A DNA stretch of 64,000 bases, taken from positions 1-64,000 of the forward strand of contig JAVBJU010000003.1 in NCBI GenBank assembly GCA_031546825.1, read 5' to 3'. This stretch comes from Hohaiivirga sp031546825. GTDB lineage: Bacteria > Pseudomonadota > Alphaproteobacteria > Rhizobiales > Beijerinckiaceae. This document shows, one piece after another, positions 41,571 through 50,440 of this stretch (its first letter is position 1; each line of letters begins with the position of its first letter). The position numbers were made by a program, and so were the translations under genes. Under the pieces are notes generated by a model. That model was not told the origin of the DNA. It was given only the letters and a program-made list of their open reading frames with translations, and searched no databases.

Positions 41571-43001
41571 TCAGAACCCGCCGCCGGTGCGGAAGCCGCC
41601 ACCCCCGCCGCCACCCCCGCCGCCGCCACCACCGCCGCCACCGCCCCATGAGCCGCCGCCGCCACCGCCACCCCAGGAGCCGCCACCGCCGCCCCATTGG
41701 ATGTCGATATTGGGGCGTGCGCGGTCGCGGTAGCCGCTGCGCAGCGCGTCATCGAGATGGCGCGACACCATCGCGCCCTGGAGGATGCCGCCGATGATGC
41801 TGCCGATCAGTTGCTCGTTGATGAACGAGCCGCCACGCTGGTCGTAGCCGTTGCGCATGAAGTTGTCCTGCACCCGCTCGAGCTCAGCGCGTTTCTTAGC
41901 CAAGGCAATCGAGGCGTTGCGGGCGGCGTCGATCTGCTGCTGCAAACGCTCAAGGTTACTGTCAATCTGTTGCAGCTTTGAAATGATCCGGTCGTCTTCC
42001 GGCGTCGGGGTTTGTTGGGCGCGTTGCAGCAAGGTGCGCACGTCTTCATGCGTCAACGCTTCGGCCAGCGTGTCGATGATGCTCTGAATGCCGCGCTTGT
42101 CGCCGCCATCAATCAGTTCGGTGCGCTCCGCGTCGAGGGCATTACGGGCATTTTCGGCGTCTTTGACCTTATCGCCAGACACTTGCAAAGCCTTTGTCGC
42201 GGTCTCTTCGGCCTTTTCCAGTTGTCCTATGCCGTCGGCTTCCAGTGCTTTGCGCTCAAAGGCCGCGAGCTTTTGCTGCTCTTCTTCGGCCTCTTCCTTG
42301 AGACGGTTGGCGTGTTCGCGCAGACGCTTGGGAATTTCGGTCAGTGTGAAATAGTTCAGGCGCGCTTCTTCATAAGAAATGACGCGCGACACAAACCCGT
42401 CACCCATGCGGGCGAACATGCCGCCGCGATAGGTGGAGGTGCCATAGCCTCGGTCCCACAAGTAAACGAACAGGGCATCGGCAAGGTAGGGCTTCGACTT
42501 CTCGTCGCGGTCCTTCTCCGACTGCACCGCTTTGCTCTCTGCGGCGACGGCGCGCGAATGGGCACCGGATGCGTTGGACAAAACACCCTGCCACTCAACC
42601 ACCTCGGCGAGGCGCTTGTGGGTTTCAATCTGGCGCTTGGCGATGGCGTCCTTGGCCGCCGCCACGGCTTTTGCCTTCTCGATGCGGTCGGCCTGGGCGG
42701 CCTCGAGGCTTTTGGTGAGGGTTGTGCTTTGAGCCGCGATATCATCAAGGCGCTTGCCAAGGGTATCAAGCCCGGCCACTGCAGTTCGCTCGGCATTGCC
42801 CAAGGAGCCGGTGATCTGTTGCTGGTGGAGGGCATCGAGCCGGATCTTGGCAAGGGCGCGATATTGCGCCGCCTGATCGGCGCGCATCCTGGCGGATTCC
42901 TCGGATGCCGACTTGAGGGTCGCTGCCAGGCGGTCCTCGTCGTTGCGAATGCCGTTGGCCGCTTGTTCGATGGAACTGAGCGCGTCGGTTGCCGTAATCA
43001 T
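41571..43001 (-). CDS. Coiled-coil protein with poly-glycine tail, third gene of unknown cassette
   Basis: A 476-residue protein, mostly charged helices (about 1-150 and 220-390). Between them is a compact region (about 165-225) with DALFVYLWDRGYGTSTYRGG and MFARMGDGFVSRVISYEEARLNYF that looks like a folded domain. Near residues 385-410 is a short hydrophobic stretch (EQLIGSIIGGILQGAMVS). The last 45 residues are WGGGGGSWGGGG-type repeats ending FRTGGGF, reminiscent of the Gly-rich tails of TPM-domain membrane proteins. No signal peptide is seen. It starts six bases after the DUF6384-like gene. The family is not recognised; function unknown. Confidence 0.8.
   Translation of the reverse strand: MITATDALSSIEQAANGIRNDEDRLAATLKSASEESARMRADQAAQYRALAKIRLDALHQQQITGSLGNAERTAVAGLDTLGKRLDDIAAQSTTLTKSLEAAQADRIEKAKAVAAAKDAIAKRQIETHKRLAEVVEWQGVLSNASGAHSRAVAAESKAVQSEKDRDEKSKPYLADALFVYLWDRGYGTSTYRGGMFARMGDGFVSRVISYEEARLNYFTLTEIPKRLREHANRLKEEAEEEQQKLAAFERKALEADGIGQLEKAEETATKALQVSGDKVKDAENARNALDAERTELIDGGDKRGIQSIIDTLAEALTHEDVRTLLQRAQQTPTPEDDRIISKLQQIDSNLERLQQQIDAARNASIALAKKRAELERVQDNFMRNGYDQRGGSFINEQLIGSIIGGILQGAMVSRHLDDALRSGYRDRARPNIDIQWGGGGGSWGGGGGGGSWGGGGGGGGGGGGGGGGGFRTGGGF
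41577..41696. repeat. GGN/CCN trinucleotide-rich tract encoding poly-Gly
   Basis: About 120 bases of CCGCCN/CCACC units on the plus strand encode the glycine tail of the coiled-coil protein. Imperfect repeats of this kind can vary in unit number between strains. Confidence 0.75.
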
Positions 43002-43007
43002 CTCATC

Positions 43008-43955
43008 TTACCACTTGGTGATCGTGCCGCCCATAACGGGCATGTCGTAAGTCGGCTGGAGAGTGCCGCGCGGCTTACGTCCTACGATGTTGTTCTGGAT
43101 GATGCCGTCATCGGCTTTATCGCGCCGAATTGCATCGAAGGTCGCCTGCGGGACACGGATGCCCCATTTCGTGACCGTCTTGACCTGATTGTTTTCCTCA
43201 CTGGGAACCTGGATCGCCAGCGTTTTGCCATCCGGGGTTACCGCTTCGACAATGAGGTAGTAATTGCGCGCAGAATTATTGTCGTCCGGGATGCGGAAGA
43301 TGCCGCTTTGCTCGCCCTGGCGGGAAACGACGCGCACCACATAGGTCTGGACGAGTTGAGCCCGTGCCTGATCAATCTCGGCAACGGCTTTGCGGGCGGC
43401 AGTGGCGTCGCCACGGGCGATGGCGTTGGTGCCGTCGACCTTCAATTCGTTGACAAATTCCGCCGCAGGCGTTGTGCGTGCTTCCGCCAGTGCCGCAGCA
43501 CTTGCCTTCTGTAATTGCTGCGGCAAGGTCTGCGCAATCTCGATGCGGGCGGCGTTTTCCTGTCTTTCGGTCCGTACGTTGTCGTAGACGCCCCAACCGG
43601 TCCAGGCACCGAGCGCGACGATGATGCCAGCAATCCACTTGCCCACCGCTCCGCGTCGCACCCAAAGGCCAGCGAACCGTCGTGAGCCAGGGCTCCCGCT
43701 TGGCGTGTAGACAAAGCGGCTCTCCTTGAGGGCTTTGATACCCTCAACGAGAATGGCGTCGGATACCGTCAGCCCCTGGCTTTCGTATATCCGGCGCAGT
43801 TGCACCTTGAGGGCTTCGTCGTTTCTGTCTTGCCCCAGTTCCTGCAGAGCGACGTTTTCATTGTGGCGCAGGGTGTCAACGACATCCATCGCCATCATGA
43901 CTTCATCGAGCGCGGGAGCGGGGGCAGGTGCCTGGTCAGCGGGGCTCATGGTCAT
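43008..43955 (-). CDS. DUF6384-like membrane protein, second gene of unknown cassette
   Basis: A 315-residue single-pass membrane protein. The cytoplasmic N-terminal domain (about 14-85: LDEVMMAMDVVDTLRHNENV and the QLRRIYESQGLTVSDAILVEGIKAL segment) is an all-helical module like DUF6384. A basic stretch, one membrane helix (about 105-124: GKWIAGIIVALGAWTGWGVYD), a coiled segment (about 130-200) and a beta-rich C-terminal domain (YVVRVVSRQGEQSGIFRIP onward) follow. Topology suggests the C-terminal part lies outside the membrane. It starts one base after the upstream gene stop and is followed six bases later by the poly-Gly gene, so the three are one operon. Confidence 0.8.
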   Translation of the reverse strand: MTMSPADQAPAPAPALDEVMMAMDVVDTLRHNENVALQELGQDRNDEALKVQLRRIYESQGLTVSDAILVEGIKALKESRFVYTPSGSPGSRRFAGLWVRRGAVGKWIAGIIVALGAWTGWGVYDNVRTERQENAARIEIAQTLPQQLQKASAAALAEARTTPAAEFVNELKVDGTNAIARGDATAARKAVAEIDQARAQLVQTYVVRVVSRQGEQSGIFRIPDDNNSARNYYLIVEAVTPDGKTLAIQVPSEENNQVKTVTKWGIRVPQATFDAIRRDKADDGIIQNNIVGRKPRGTLQPTYDMPVMGGTITKW

Positions 43956-43956
43956 C

Positions 43957-45141
43957 TCAACCGTTGGTTAGCAGCAGGGCATTGCCATCAACGGCGAGCT
44001 TGGCCATGCGCTTGCGACCATCCTCGACTGCATCGCGGATTTCCACACTGTTTTTGGTGGACAGATCGCGCATCTCGCTGACGATGGAGAGAGACTTCTC
44101 CTGGAACGCGACAACGCTGTCCACGAGCTTCTTGACCGCATCGGCACGGACGGTGGGGCCATAGCCCGCCTTCAGCGCCTCTTCCTGCACCTTGCCGCCG
44201 ATATCGGCCAGCACTTCGAGCGATTTTGACACGCCTTCCTTCATCTCGTTGAGGGTCTGCGTTGCCTCATGGAGGCCAACGAGGCCGGTAAAGGAGGCTT
44301 TAAGCGCCGTGAGCACAGATTCGTTGGTAGAGAAGAACGAAACCGACTGCTGGTAGACACGTTCCTTGGCGTTGGTGGTCTGCACGAGACGCGCCATCAC
44401 CACGTCAGAGGTGTTGTAGCTGATGGTCAGGTTGTCCGAGAGGTCTTTGGCCACCTGATAGCGGCCATCCTCGGCCTGCATCTTGCGCAAGCGCTCATCG
44501 CGCACCAGTTCGAGCTTGGCGCGTGCGGTCATGTCGCCATCGGCGGGGGCGGCAGCAACCGCGTCAGAGGCGGTTTTGAGATCAGCCTTGGCGGCTTCGA
44601 GCTTGGCGTCGGCGGCTTTGAGAATTTCGAAGGCCGCAACTTCCGACTGCTTCAGCGCACCACGGAAATCCTGATACGCGTCGAGGATGGTGGCCTCGCG
44701 CTGGATATTGGCCTTGGTGTCCTTTGAGACGGCAAGGTAGGTGTCCTTGATCTCGTCAAAACGGGCGGCGATATCACCGCGCACAACCTTCATCCAGACA
44801 TTGGTGCCGCGCTCGAATACGCTGAGATGGCCATCATCGAGTTGGTCAACCATGCGCTTGGAGTCGTCGCGGATGGAATCGAATGCCTTGGCGATCTTTT
44901 CGTAACGTTCGCCCACCGACATCTGCGAAACCTGCTCGCGCACGACTTCGTTGAACACGCCCATCTGCTGGAGCGTGCGGGTGACAACCGCAATCTTCTC
45001 AGGCTCGATATCCGAAATTTTTTCAAGAAGGCCAACAATCGGCGATTCTTCGGTCTTGCTCTGGATAAGCCCGAGGGAGCGCAGCGAGCCCATGGCTCTA
45101 TCGAGATACTGCATCGGTGTCTTGATGAGGTCATCGCTCAT
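43957..45141 (-). CDS. Helical-bundle protein, first gene of unknown cassette
   Basis: A 394-residue, almost wholly helical, charged protein without signal peptide or membrane helix. Notable segments are MQYLDRAMGSLRSLGL near the N-terminus, NIQREATILDAYQDFRGALKQSE (about 165-187), and AKERVYQQSVSFFSTNESVLTALKASF (about 265-290). The layout, a long bundle of heptad-like helices, recalls TelA (toxic-anion resistance) and PspA-type proteins, but I cannot show homology by eye. Relatives are sometimes annotated simply as cell surface protein. The ATG at 45141 (MSDDLIKTP) is chosen over a frame 18 codons longer; GGAAGGAAAAT lies just upstream. It leads the cassette. Confidence 0.8.
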   Translation of the reverse strand: MSDDLIKTPMQYLDRAMGSLRSLGLIQSKTEESPIVGLLEKISDIEPEKIAVVTRTLQQMGVFNEVVREQVSQMSVGERYEKIAKAFDSIRDDSKRMVDQLDDGHLSVFERGTNVWMKVVRGDIAARFDEIKDTYLAVSKDTKANIQREATILDAYQDFRGALKQSEVAAFEILKAADAKLEAAKADLKTASDAVAAAPADGDMTARAKLELVRDERLRKMQAEDGRYQVAKDLSDNLTISYNTSDVVMARLVQTTNAKERVYQQSVSFFSTNESVLTALKASFTGLVGLHEATQTLNEMKEGVSKSLEVLADIGGKVQEEALKAGYGPTVRADAVKKLVDSVVAFQEKSLSIVSEMRDLSTKNSVEIRDAVEDGRKRMAKLAVDGNALLLTNG

Positions 45142-45537
45142 TTTATTTTCCTTCCCGGAAGGGGGGCGTTGGCGAGCGAAGCGCCCGCGATTCATAAACT
45201 ATAACTTTAATCTGTCGGGGCATGTTCCGGCAAGCGGAGTCCCGAATCGAAAGAGAAAATATCATGGGTGGCTGAAGGGAGGCTGAACGGAAGGGGGAGG
45301 GACAATAAACGGCGTATTTTCTTCATGTTTTCAGGGCAAGCGGTATTCGGTGCGACCAGGACACAATTCAATTTATGCGCAGAATAAAGGATTGGGTGGC
45401 TGGGACGCTTCATCGTGCGCTTGAATATCAAGTTGATGTGAAATAAAAAGATTGGGCATGTCACCCTTCCTCCCCCAGTATTGTGTGGGCCATTATCGAA
45501 CGGTAAGCCATGACCCACATTGTTTGCTGGTAATCGG
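45142..45537. other. 396-base divergent gap with overlapping inverted repeats
   Basis: This gap separates the coiled-coil cassette (-) from pnuC-nadR (+) and must hold both promoters. I see no supported gene. CTTGA-ATA-TCAAG (45420-45432) overlaps ATCAA-G-TTGAT (45427-45437), about 105 bases upstream of pnuC; these could be a repressor site for the NAD-salvage pair. No TPP, NAD-II or other riboswitch core was recognised. Confidence 0.4.
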
Positions 45538-46098
45538 ATGATTTCTGCTCTGGAATTGACTGCTTGTATCACCGCTGCATTTTCAGTCTGGCTTGCTGCC
45601 CGCAATAACATTCATACATGGTGGACGGGCATTATTGGCTGCATCCTGTACGGATGGGTGTTTTGGAATGCGCAACTCTATGCGGACGTCACGCTACAGG
45701 TGTTTTTTGTGGCAACCAGTATTTTGGGTTGGCTCAAGTGGAGAAGCGTCGATCACGGCATCGTTTTGCCGATTAGCCGCACGCCATTCTTGGTTGCTGC
45801 TCGATGGGCGGGCGTGGCGGTCGTCGTCGCGTTAGCCTACGCTGCAATATTGCACGTCTTTACTGATGCCTGGTCGCCCTGGCTTGATTCCGTGATCCTG
45901 ACATTCAGCGTCCTCGCCCAGTTTCTGTTGGTGGGACGACGCATGGAAAGCTGGTACGCTTGGCTGGTGGTCAATAGCATTGCGGTGCCGCTTTATGCCA
46001 TGCGCGGCCTTTATCTGACGTCGGGGCTTTATGCCATTTTATGGTGCAGCGCTTGGTATGGCCTATTATTATGGCGCCGGAGATTGGCTGCAAAATGA
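45538..46098 (+). CDS. pnuC: Nicotinamide riboside transporter PnuC
   Basis: Inner-membrane facilitator for nicotinamide riboside, coupled to its phosphorylation inside. The 186-residue protein has seven hydrophobic helices. The WWTGIIGCILYGWVFWNAQLYADVTLQ region carries the substrate-contacting Trp and Asn/Gln residues, and SWYAWLVVNSIAVPLYAMRGLY is the conserved C-terminal signature. The start is the ATG at 45538. Its TGA overlaps the nadR ATG (ATGA), so the pair is translationally coupled. GC is lower than in neighbouring genes. Confidence 0.93.
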   Translation: MISALELTACITAAFSVWLAARNNIHTWWTGIIGCILYGWVFWNAQLYADVTLQVFFVATSILGWLKWRSVDHGIVLPISRTPFLVAARWAGVAVVVALAYAAILHVFTDAWSPWLDSVILTFSVLAQFLLVGRRMESWYAWLVVNSIAVPLYAMRGLYLTSGLYAILWCSAWYGLLLWRRRLAAK

Positions 46099-47138
46099 AA
46101 CATTATATGACCGGACTGGTGGTGGGGAAATTTGCTCCGCTTCACTTTGGACATGAGCGGCTGATACAGGCTGCCGCAGCGCAGTGCGAACGGCTTTTGG
46201 TTCTCAGTTATTCCAGACCAGAAATGCCGGATTGTGAGCCATCAAAACGGGAAAAATGGTTGCGTGACAGGTTCCCGGACGCAACCATTCTGGTTGCAAC
46301 GCCAGAAATAGCCTCGAGTTTTGGTGTGCTGCCGATGCCGGACAATGACGCTGATGAACACCTTCACCGGCGGTTTTGTGCACAACTGTGCCTGAAAGCT
46401 TTCAACACGACAATTGATGCCGTCTTTACAGCGGAGGATTACGGCGACGGATTTGCAGCGGTTTTGCAACAGGAATTTAATGCGCATGGAGGTGCCGCAA
46501 GGCGCGTCGTACATGTGCGGCTGAACCGTCAGGAACATCCTCAAATCTCGGGAACCCTTCTGCGAGGGGATATCCATGGGCATCGAAGTTTTCTAGCGCC
46601 CTCTGTCTACGCTGATTTCGTGCATCGCATGTGTATTCTCGGGGGTGAATCCAGCGGGAAAAGCACGCTTGCCGAAGCATTGGCAAAGGCTTTGGATGCA
46701 CCCCATGTTTCTGAATACGGACGGGAATTTTGGGAAAAACACGAGGGTAAACTTGTATTTGAGGATATGCTGTATATCGCGCAGACGCAGATTATTAGGG
46801 AAGAGGCCGCATGTGCAGGTCCTTTTCTCATTTGCGATACCTCGCCGCTGACGACATTGTTTTATTCGCGCAGCATGTATGGCAACGCAGATGTGCGATT
46901 AGAAGAATTGGCTAAGCGGCGCTACGACACAACCATTTTGTGTAAGCCGGATTTTCCTTTCGTTCAGGACGGCACACGCCAAAGCGATGCGTTCAGGCAG
47001 GAGCAGCACTGCTGGTACAAAGATCAATTACAACAGCGAGGCATTGCTTATCTTGAAGTACAGGGATGCCTCGCGCAGCGCGTCGAGAGCGCAGTGCGAT
47101 ATTTGCGAAGGTTTGAGAACCTAAGCATTGGCGTTTGA
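46095..47138 (+). CDS. nadR: Bifunctional NMN adenylyltransferase / ribosylnicotinamide kinase
   Basis: NadR-type enzyme making NAD from nicotinamide riboside: kinase then adenylyltransferase. The 347-residue protein starts with the nucleotidyltransferase domain (GKFAPLHFGH, about 11-20, and ISGTLLRGDI near 151-160). A ribosylnicotinamide kinase domain follows with Walker A GGESSGKST (183-191), SEYGREFWE and LLICDTSPL-like Walker B text. The DNA-binding N-terminal HTH of enterobacterial NadR is absent, so it should not act as a repressor. It overlaps pnuC by four bases. Lower GC than its surroundings suggests transfer of the pair. Confidence 0.94.
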   Translation: MKHYMTGLVVGKFAPLHFGHERLIQAAAAQCERLLVLSYSRPEMPDCEPSKREKWLRDRFPDATILVATPEIASSFGVLPMPDNDADEHLHRRFCAQLCLKAFNTTIDAVFTAEDYGDGFAAVLQQEFNAHGGAARRVVHVRLNRQEHPQISGTLLRGDIHGHRSFLAPSVYADFVHRMCILGGESSGKSTLAEALAKALDAPHVSEYGREFWEKHEGKLVFEDMLYIAQTQIIREEAACAGPFLICDTSPLTTLFYSRSMYGNADVRLEELAKRRYDTTILCKPDFPFVQDGTRQSDAFRQEQHCWYKDQLQQRGIAYLEVQGCLAQRVESAVRYLRRFENLSIGV

Positions 47139-47143
47139 GGCCG

Positions 47144-48646
47144 TTATTTCTCAAGCCCCAACTTCCCCCACATCGCGTCCACGCGCGCTTTCACTTCTTG
47201 GCCCATCTCCAGCACTTCGCCCCACTCTCGATCCGTCTCGGGGGGGAGTTTGTTAGTGGCGTCGATGCCCATTTTGCCACCGAGGCCGTTTTTCGGGGAG
47301 GCGAAATCGAGGTAGTCGATGGGAGTGTCGGTGACGGTTACGATATCGCGCGAGGGGTCGGAGCGGGTGGCTATGGCCCACATCACGTCTTCCCAGTCGC
47401 GCACATTGATATCGCGGTCCACGACAATTAGCGTCTTCACATAGGTGAATTGTGGCAGCATCGACCATAAGCCCAGCATCAGGCGGCGGGCCTGGCCGGG
47501 ATAGCGCTTGTCGATGGAAACCACCGCCATGCGGTAGGAGCAGGCTTCCGGTGGTAACCAGATATCGGCGATTTCCGGGAATTGCTTGCGGGCGAGCGGG
47601 GCGAAGACCTCGTTGAAGGCTTCGCCGATGCGTGACGGCTCATCCGGCGGACGACCGGTAAAGGTCGAGAGATAGACCGGGTTTTTCCGCATGGTGATGG
47701 CGGTCACCCGCATCACCGGGAAATCTTCGACCGCATTGTAATAGCCGGTATGGTCGCCGTAAGGCCCTTCGGGCGCAGTCTCGGTGGCTGACACATAACC
47801 CTCAATGACGATTTCGGCATTGGTCGGCACCGCCATCGGCACGCTGACGCAGGGCGTGATGCTCGGGCGCTCACCGCGCAACATGCCGGAAAACTTGGTT
47901 TCAGAAAGGGTTTCCGGCAAGGGCAATACGGCGGCGAGGATGGTGGCGGGGTCACAGCCGATGAAGATGGCGACCGGCATATCCTGCCCACGCTTCTGCC
48001 ATTCATGGTGGTGCTTGGCACCCCCGCGATGGGCGAGCCAGCGCATGATGAGCCGGTCTTTGCCGAGCACCTGCATACGATAGACGCCGATATTATCGGC
48101 CTCGCCCGGCGCGGCGTCGGGGGAGCGGGTCACGACCTTGGCCCAGGTGATGAGCGGGGCGGGCTCCCCCGTCCAGCAGGTCTGGACCGGCAGCTTGGTC
48201 AGATCGACGGCATCGCCCTGCCAAATCGTTTCCTGTGCTGGAGATTTTTTGGTTTCCTTGACGCGCATGTTGAGTGCGGCTTTCGCCATGGGAATTTTTG
48301 AAAACGCATCGCGCATATTTTTGGGCGGTACCGGCTCGCGCATGGCGGCCAGCGCTTCGCCAAGCTGGGGCAATGCGGCCTTTTCGACGCCGAACCCGGC
48401 AGCAACCCGGTTCACCGTTCCGAACAGATTGGCCAGCACAGGCATGGCGCAAGGGGTGCCATCTGCCGCCATCGGCTTCTCGAACAGAAGCGCAGGGCCG
48501 CCCGCTTTCAACACCCGGCGGTGGATCTCTGTCATGTCGTGAACGATGGAAACCGGCTCACGGATGCGCAGCAGGTCGCCCGACGATTCAAGATGGGCCA
48601 TGAAGGCTTTCAGGTCGGAGAATAACGGCAGGGTACGGTTAATCAC
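47144..48646 (-). CDS. ubiD: UbiD-family prenylated-FMN decarboxylase
   Basis: Decarboxylase of 500 residues that uses prenylated FMN, expected to remove the carboxyl group of 3-polyprenyl-4-hydroxybenzoate in ubiquinone synthesis. FGTVNRVAAGFG, DNIGVYRMQVLGKDR, HRGGAKHHHEW and EGPYGDHTGYY are hallmark segments; the GPYGDHTGYY loop carries catalytic and metal-binding acids. Length is normal. It is divergent from ubiT-ubiU-ubiV, which supports a ubiquinone role rather than aromatic-acid catabolism. The prenyl-FMN maker UbiX is not in the window. Confidence 0.95.
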   Translation of the reverse strand: MINRTLPLFSDLKAFMAHLESSGDLLRIREPVSIVHDMTEIHRRVLKAGGPALLFEKPMAADGTPCAMPVLANLFGTVNRVAAGFGVEKAALPQLGEALAAMREPVPPKNMRDAFSKIPMAKAALNMRVKETKKSPAQETIWQGDAVDLTKLPVQTCWTGEPAPLITWAKVVTRSPDAAPGEADNIGVYRMQVLGKDRLIMRWLAHRGGAKHHHEWQKRGQDMPVAIFIGCDPATILAAVLPLPETLSETKFSGMLRGERPSITPCVSVPMAVPTNAEIVIEGYVSATETAPEGPYGDHTGYYNAVEDFPVMRVTAITMRKNPVYLSTFTGRPPDEPSRIGEAFNEVFAPLARKQFPEIADIWLPPEACSYRMAVVSIDKRYPGQARRLMLGLWSMLPQFTYVKTLIVVDRDINVRDWEDVMWAIATRSDPSRDIVTVTDTPIDYLDFASPKNGLGGKMGIDATNKLPPETDREWGEVLEMGQEVKARVDAMWGKLGLEK

Positions 48647-48907
48647 CGGAAAGTCCTTTCACCGGCAAAGGTTGTTGATACCGGAAACAGCATTTTCAGA
48701 CCTTTTGCCACCCGTGGGGTCTTGGCTCTTTGAGGGAACGCAATATGGAAATCGTCCGCATGATTTAGTCGTAATGACCTATGAAGTGCAAATGCGACAA
48801 ATCGGCATCTGTTGGTTTGCGTGGCGCTGTCCATATGTGCGAGATGATGGTTACTGCGCAGCTTCCGGGAGTCGGGGGTGAGCGCAGTCAAGAGAATTGG
48901 GTATTCG

Positions 48908-49447
48908 ATGTCTGATAAACCAGCCATTCCGGTGGTTCCGCCGCTTGTCTCGCTCGGTATGCGGCCCTTGCCGCTTTTGCCGCTCCAGCCGATTCTGGCC
49001 GGTGTGATCCGCACGGTTCTCAAGCGCCATCCGGAAATCTTTGATCGTCTGGGCGAATATGCCGGAAAGACCTATGGTCTCAATCCGACTGATCTGCCCT
49101 TCGCCTTCGTGCTCGAACCACGCCATGGCGACCCGGTGGCGACGGCGGTGCGGGAACTGCCGGACGGGCTGGACGCGAAAATATCAGGCCCGTTTGCCGC
49201 TCTCATTGGTTTGCTCGACGGCTCTTATGACGGCGATGCGCTGTTTTTCTCGCGTGATCTTGAGGTCGAGGGTGATGTCGAGGCGACATTGGCCCTGCGC
49301 AATGCGGTGGATGACGCCGGGATTGATCTTGTCTCCGAGATTACCTCGGCCATGGGGCCGCTTGGCAAACCGGCAGAAATGATCATGCGGCAACTTCTTT
49401 CGAAATTTAATTTGGGCCGCCGTCAGGAGGGCGCGTCATGGAGCTGA
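48908..49447 (+). CDS. ubiT: Ubiquinone synthesis accessory factor UbiT (SCP2 domain)
   Basis: A 179-residue protein with a sterol-carrier-protein-2 type lipid-binding domain (about 75-175). PDGLDAKISGPFAALIGLLDGSYDGDALFFSRDL and EGDVEATLALRNAVDDAGID match UbiT, which binds lipids in O2-independent ubiquinone synthesis. Start is the ATG at 48908 (MSDKPAIPVVPP); a GTG at 48878 with GGGAG upstream is an alternative. Its 3' end overlaps ubiU by 10 bases. Confidence 0.9.
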   Translation: MSDKPAIPVVPPLVSLGMRPLPLLPLQPILAGVIRTVLKRHPEIFDRLGEYAGKTYGLNPTDLPFAFVLEPRHGDPVATAVRELPDGLDAKISGPFAALIGLLDGSYDGDALFFSRDLEVEGDVEATLALRNAVDDAGIDLVSEITSAMGPLGKPAEMIMRQLLSKFNLGRRQEGASWS

Positions 49448-50415
49448 TTTGTCCGGCAGGAACGCCCTCGGCGCTGCGTGTTGCGGTTGATGTGGGAGCA
49501 GACGCCGTTTATTGCGGTTATCGTGATGAAACCAATGCCCGCAATTTTCCGGGGTTGAATTTCAGCCGCGCAGAATTGAAGGACGGGATTGCCTACGCCC
49601 ACGCCAGAAACTGCAAGATTTATGTGGCCATCAACACCTTTCCGCGCGCCGGAGCGCTGGAGCTGTGGCATCAGGCGGTGGACGACGCGGTGGCACTGAA
49701 CGCCGATGCGCTGATCCTCGCCGATATCGGGCTGTGTGATTACGCCGCCAAAAAGCATCCGCAGCAACGGCTGCACCTCTCGGTGCAGGCAGCGGCTTCC
49801 AACCCGGATGCCATCCGCTTTTACGCCGAGGCGTTTGGCATCAAGCGCGTGGTGCTGCCGCGCGTGCTGTCGGTGCCGGAAATCAAGACCATCTGCAAAA
49901 ACATCCCGTGCGAGACCGAAGTGTTTATTTTTGGCGGGCTGTGCGTGATGGCGGAAGGGCGCTGCTCGCTCTCGTCTTATGCCACCGGCAAGTCTCCCAA
50001 TATGAATGGCGTGTGCTCGCCTGCAAGCCATGTGGCTTACCGCGAAGACAAAAATGCCATGGTGTCGCGGCTTGGTGAGTTCACCATCAACAAATTCGCC
50101 AAGAACGAACCGGCGGCTTATCCGACCCTATGCAAGGGCCGCTTCACCACCGAGCAGGGCTCGGGCTATCTGTTCGAAGATCCGGTTTCGCTGGATGCTT
50201 CCGAATTGCTGCCGGGGTTGAAGGAAGCTGGTGTGACCTCGCTGAAAATCGAAGGTCGCCAGCGCGGCCGCGCCTATATCGAAGGCGTGGTGCGCTATTT
50301 CCGTTCGGCACTCACCGATCTCGAAGCCGGAAGGCCGCTGGCGGCGGACGGGTTGCGGCGCATGACCGAAGGGCAGACCACCACGGTCGGCGCCTATCGC
50401 AAGACCTGGCGGTGA
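49438..50415 (+). CDS. ubiU: O2-independent ubiquinone hydroxylase subunit UbiU
   Basis: U32-peptidase-like protein that forms a complex with UbiV and hydroxylates ubiquinone precursors without oxygen, using prephenate as oxygen donor in E. coli. It starts MELICPAGTPSALRVAVDVG and has 325 residues. Cysteines at 169, 176, 193 and 232 (GGLCVMAEGRC, NGVCSP, TLCKGR) match the four [4Fe-4S] ligands known in E. coli UbiU in both number and position. Overlap with ubiT and the adjacent ubiV indicate an operon. Confidence 0.95.
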   Translation: MELICPAGTPSALRVAVDVGADAVYCGYRDETNARNFPGLNFSRAELKDGIAYAHARNCKIYVAINTFPRAGALELWHQAVDDAVALNADALILADIGLCDYAAKKHPQQRLHLSVQAAASNPDAIRFYAEAFGIKRVVLPRVLSVPEIKTICKNIPCETEVFIFGGLCVMAEGRCSLSSYATGKSPNMNGVCSPASHVAYREDKNAMVSRLGEFTINKFAKNEPAAYPTLCKGRFTTEQGSGYLFEDPVSLDASELLPGLKEAGVTSLKIEGRQRGRAYIEGVVRYFRSALTDLEAGRPLAADGLRRMTEGQTTTVGAYRKTWR

Positions 50416-50440
50416 AGCCATGGCGAACAAGGGAAATGAC

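Noticed and set aside
41577..41696. CRISPR-like or tandem-repeat array
   Set aside because: The repeats are three-base codon units inside a reading frame, without spacers of uniform length.
42012..43514. A 500-residue plus-strand frame opposite the coiled-coil cassette
   Set aside because: Composition is unlike a folded protein of this genome, and the minus-strand genes have tight operon spacing, correct starts and coherent helices.
45300..45537. Possible riboswitch upstream of pnuC
   Set aside because: TPP and NAD-type conserved cores could not be found; only short inverted repeats are present.
45207..45611. 134-residue minus frame in the cassette/pnuC gap
   Set aside because: It overlaps the pnuC start and lacks any family-like feature.
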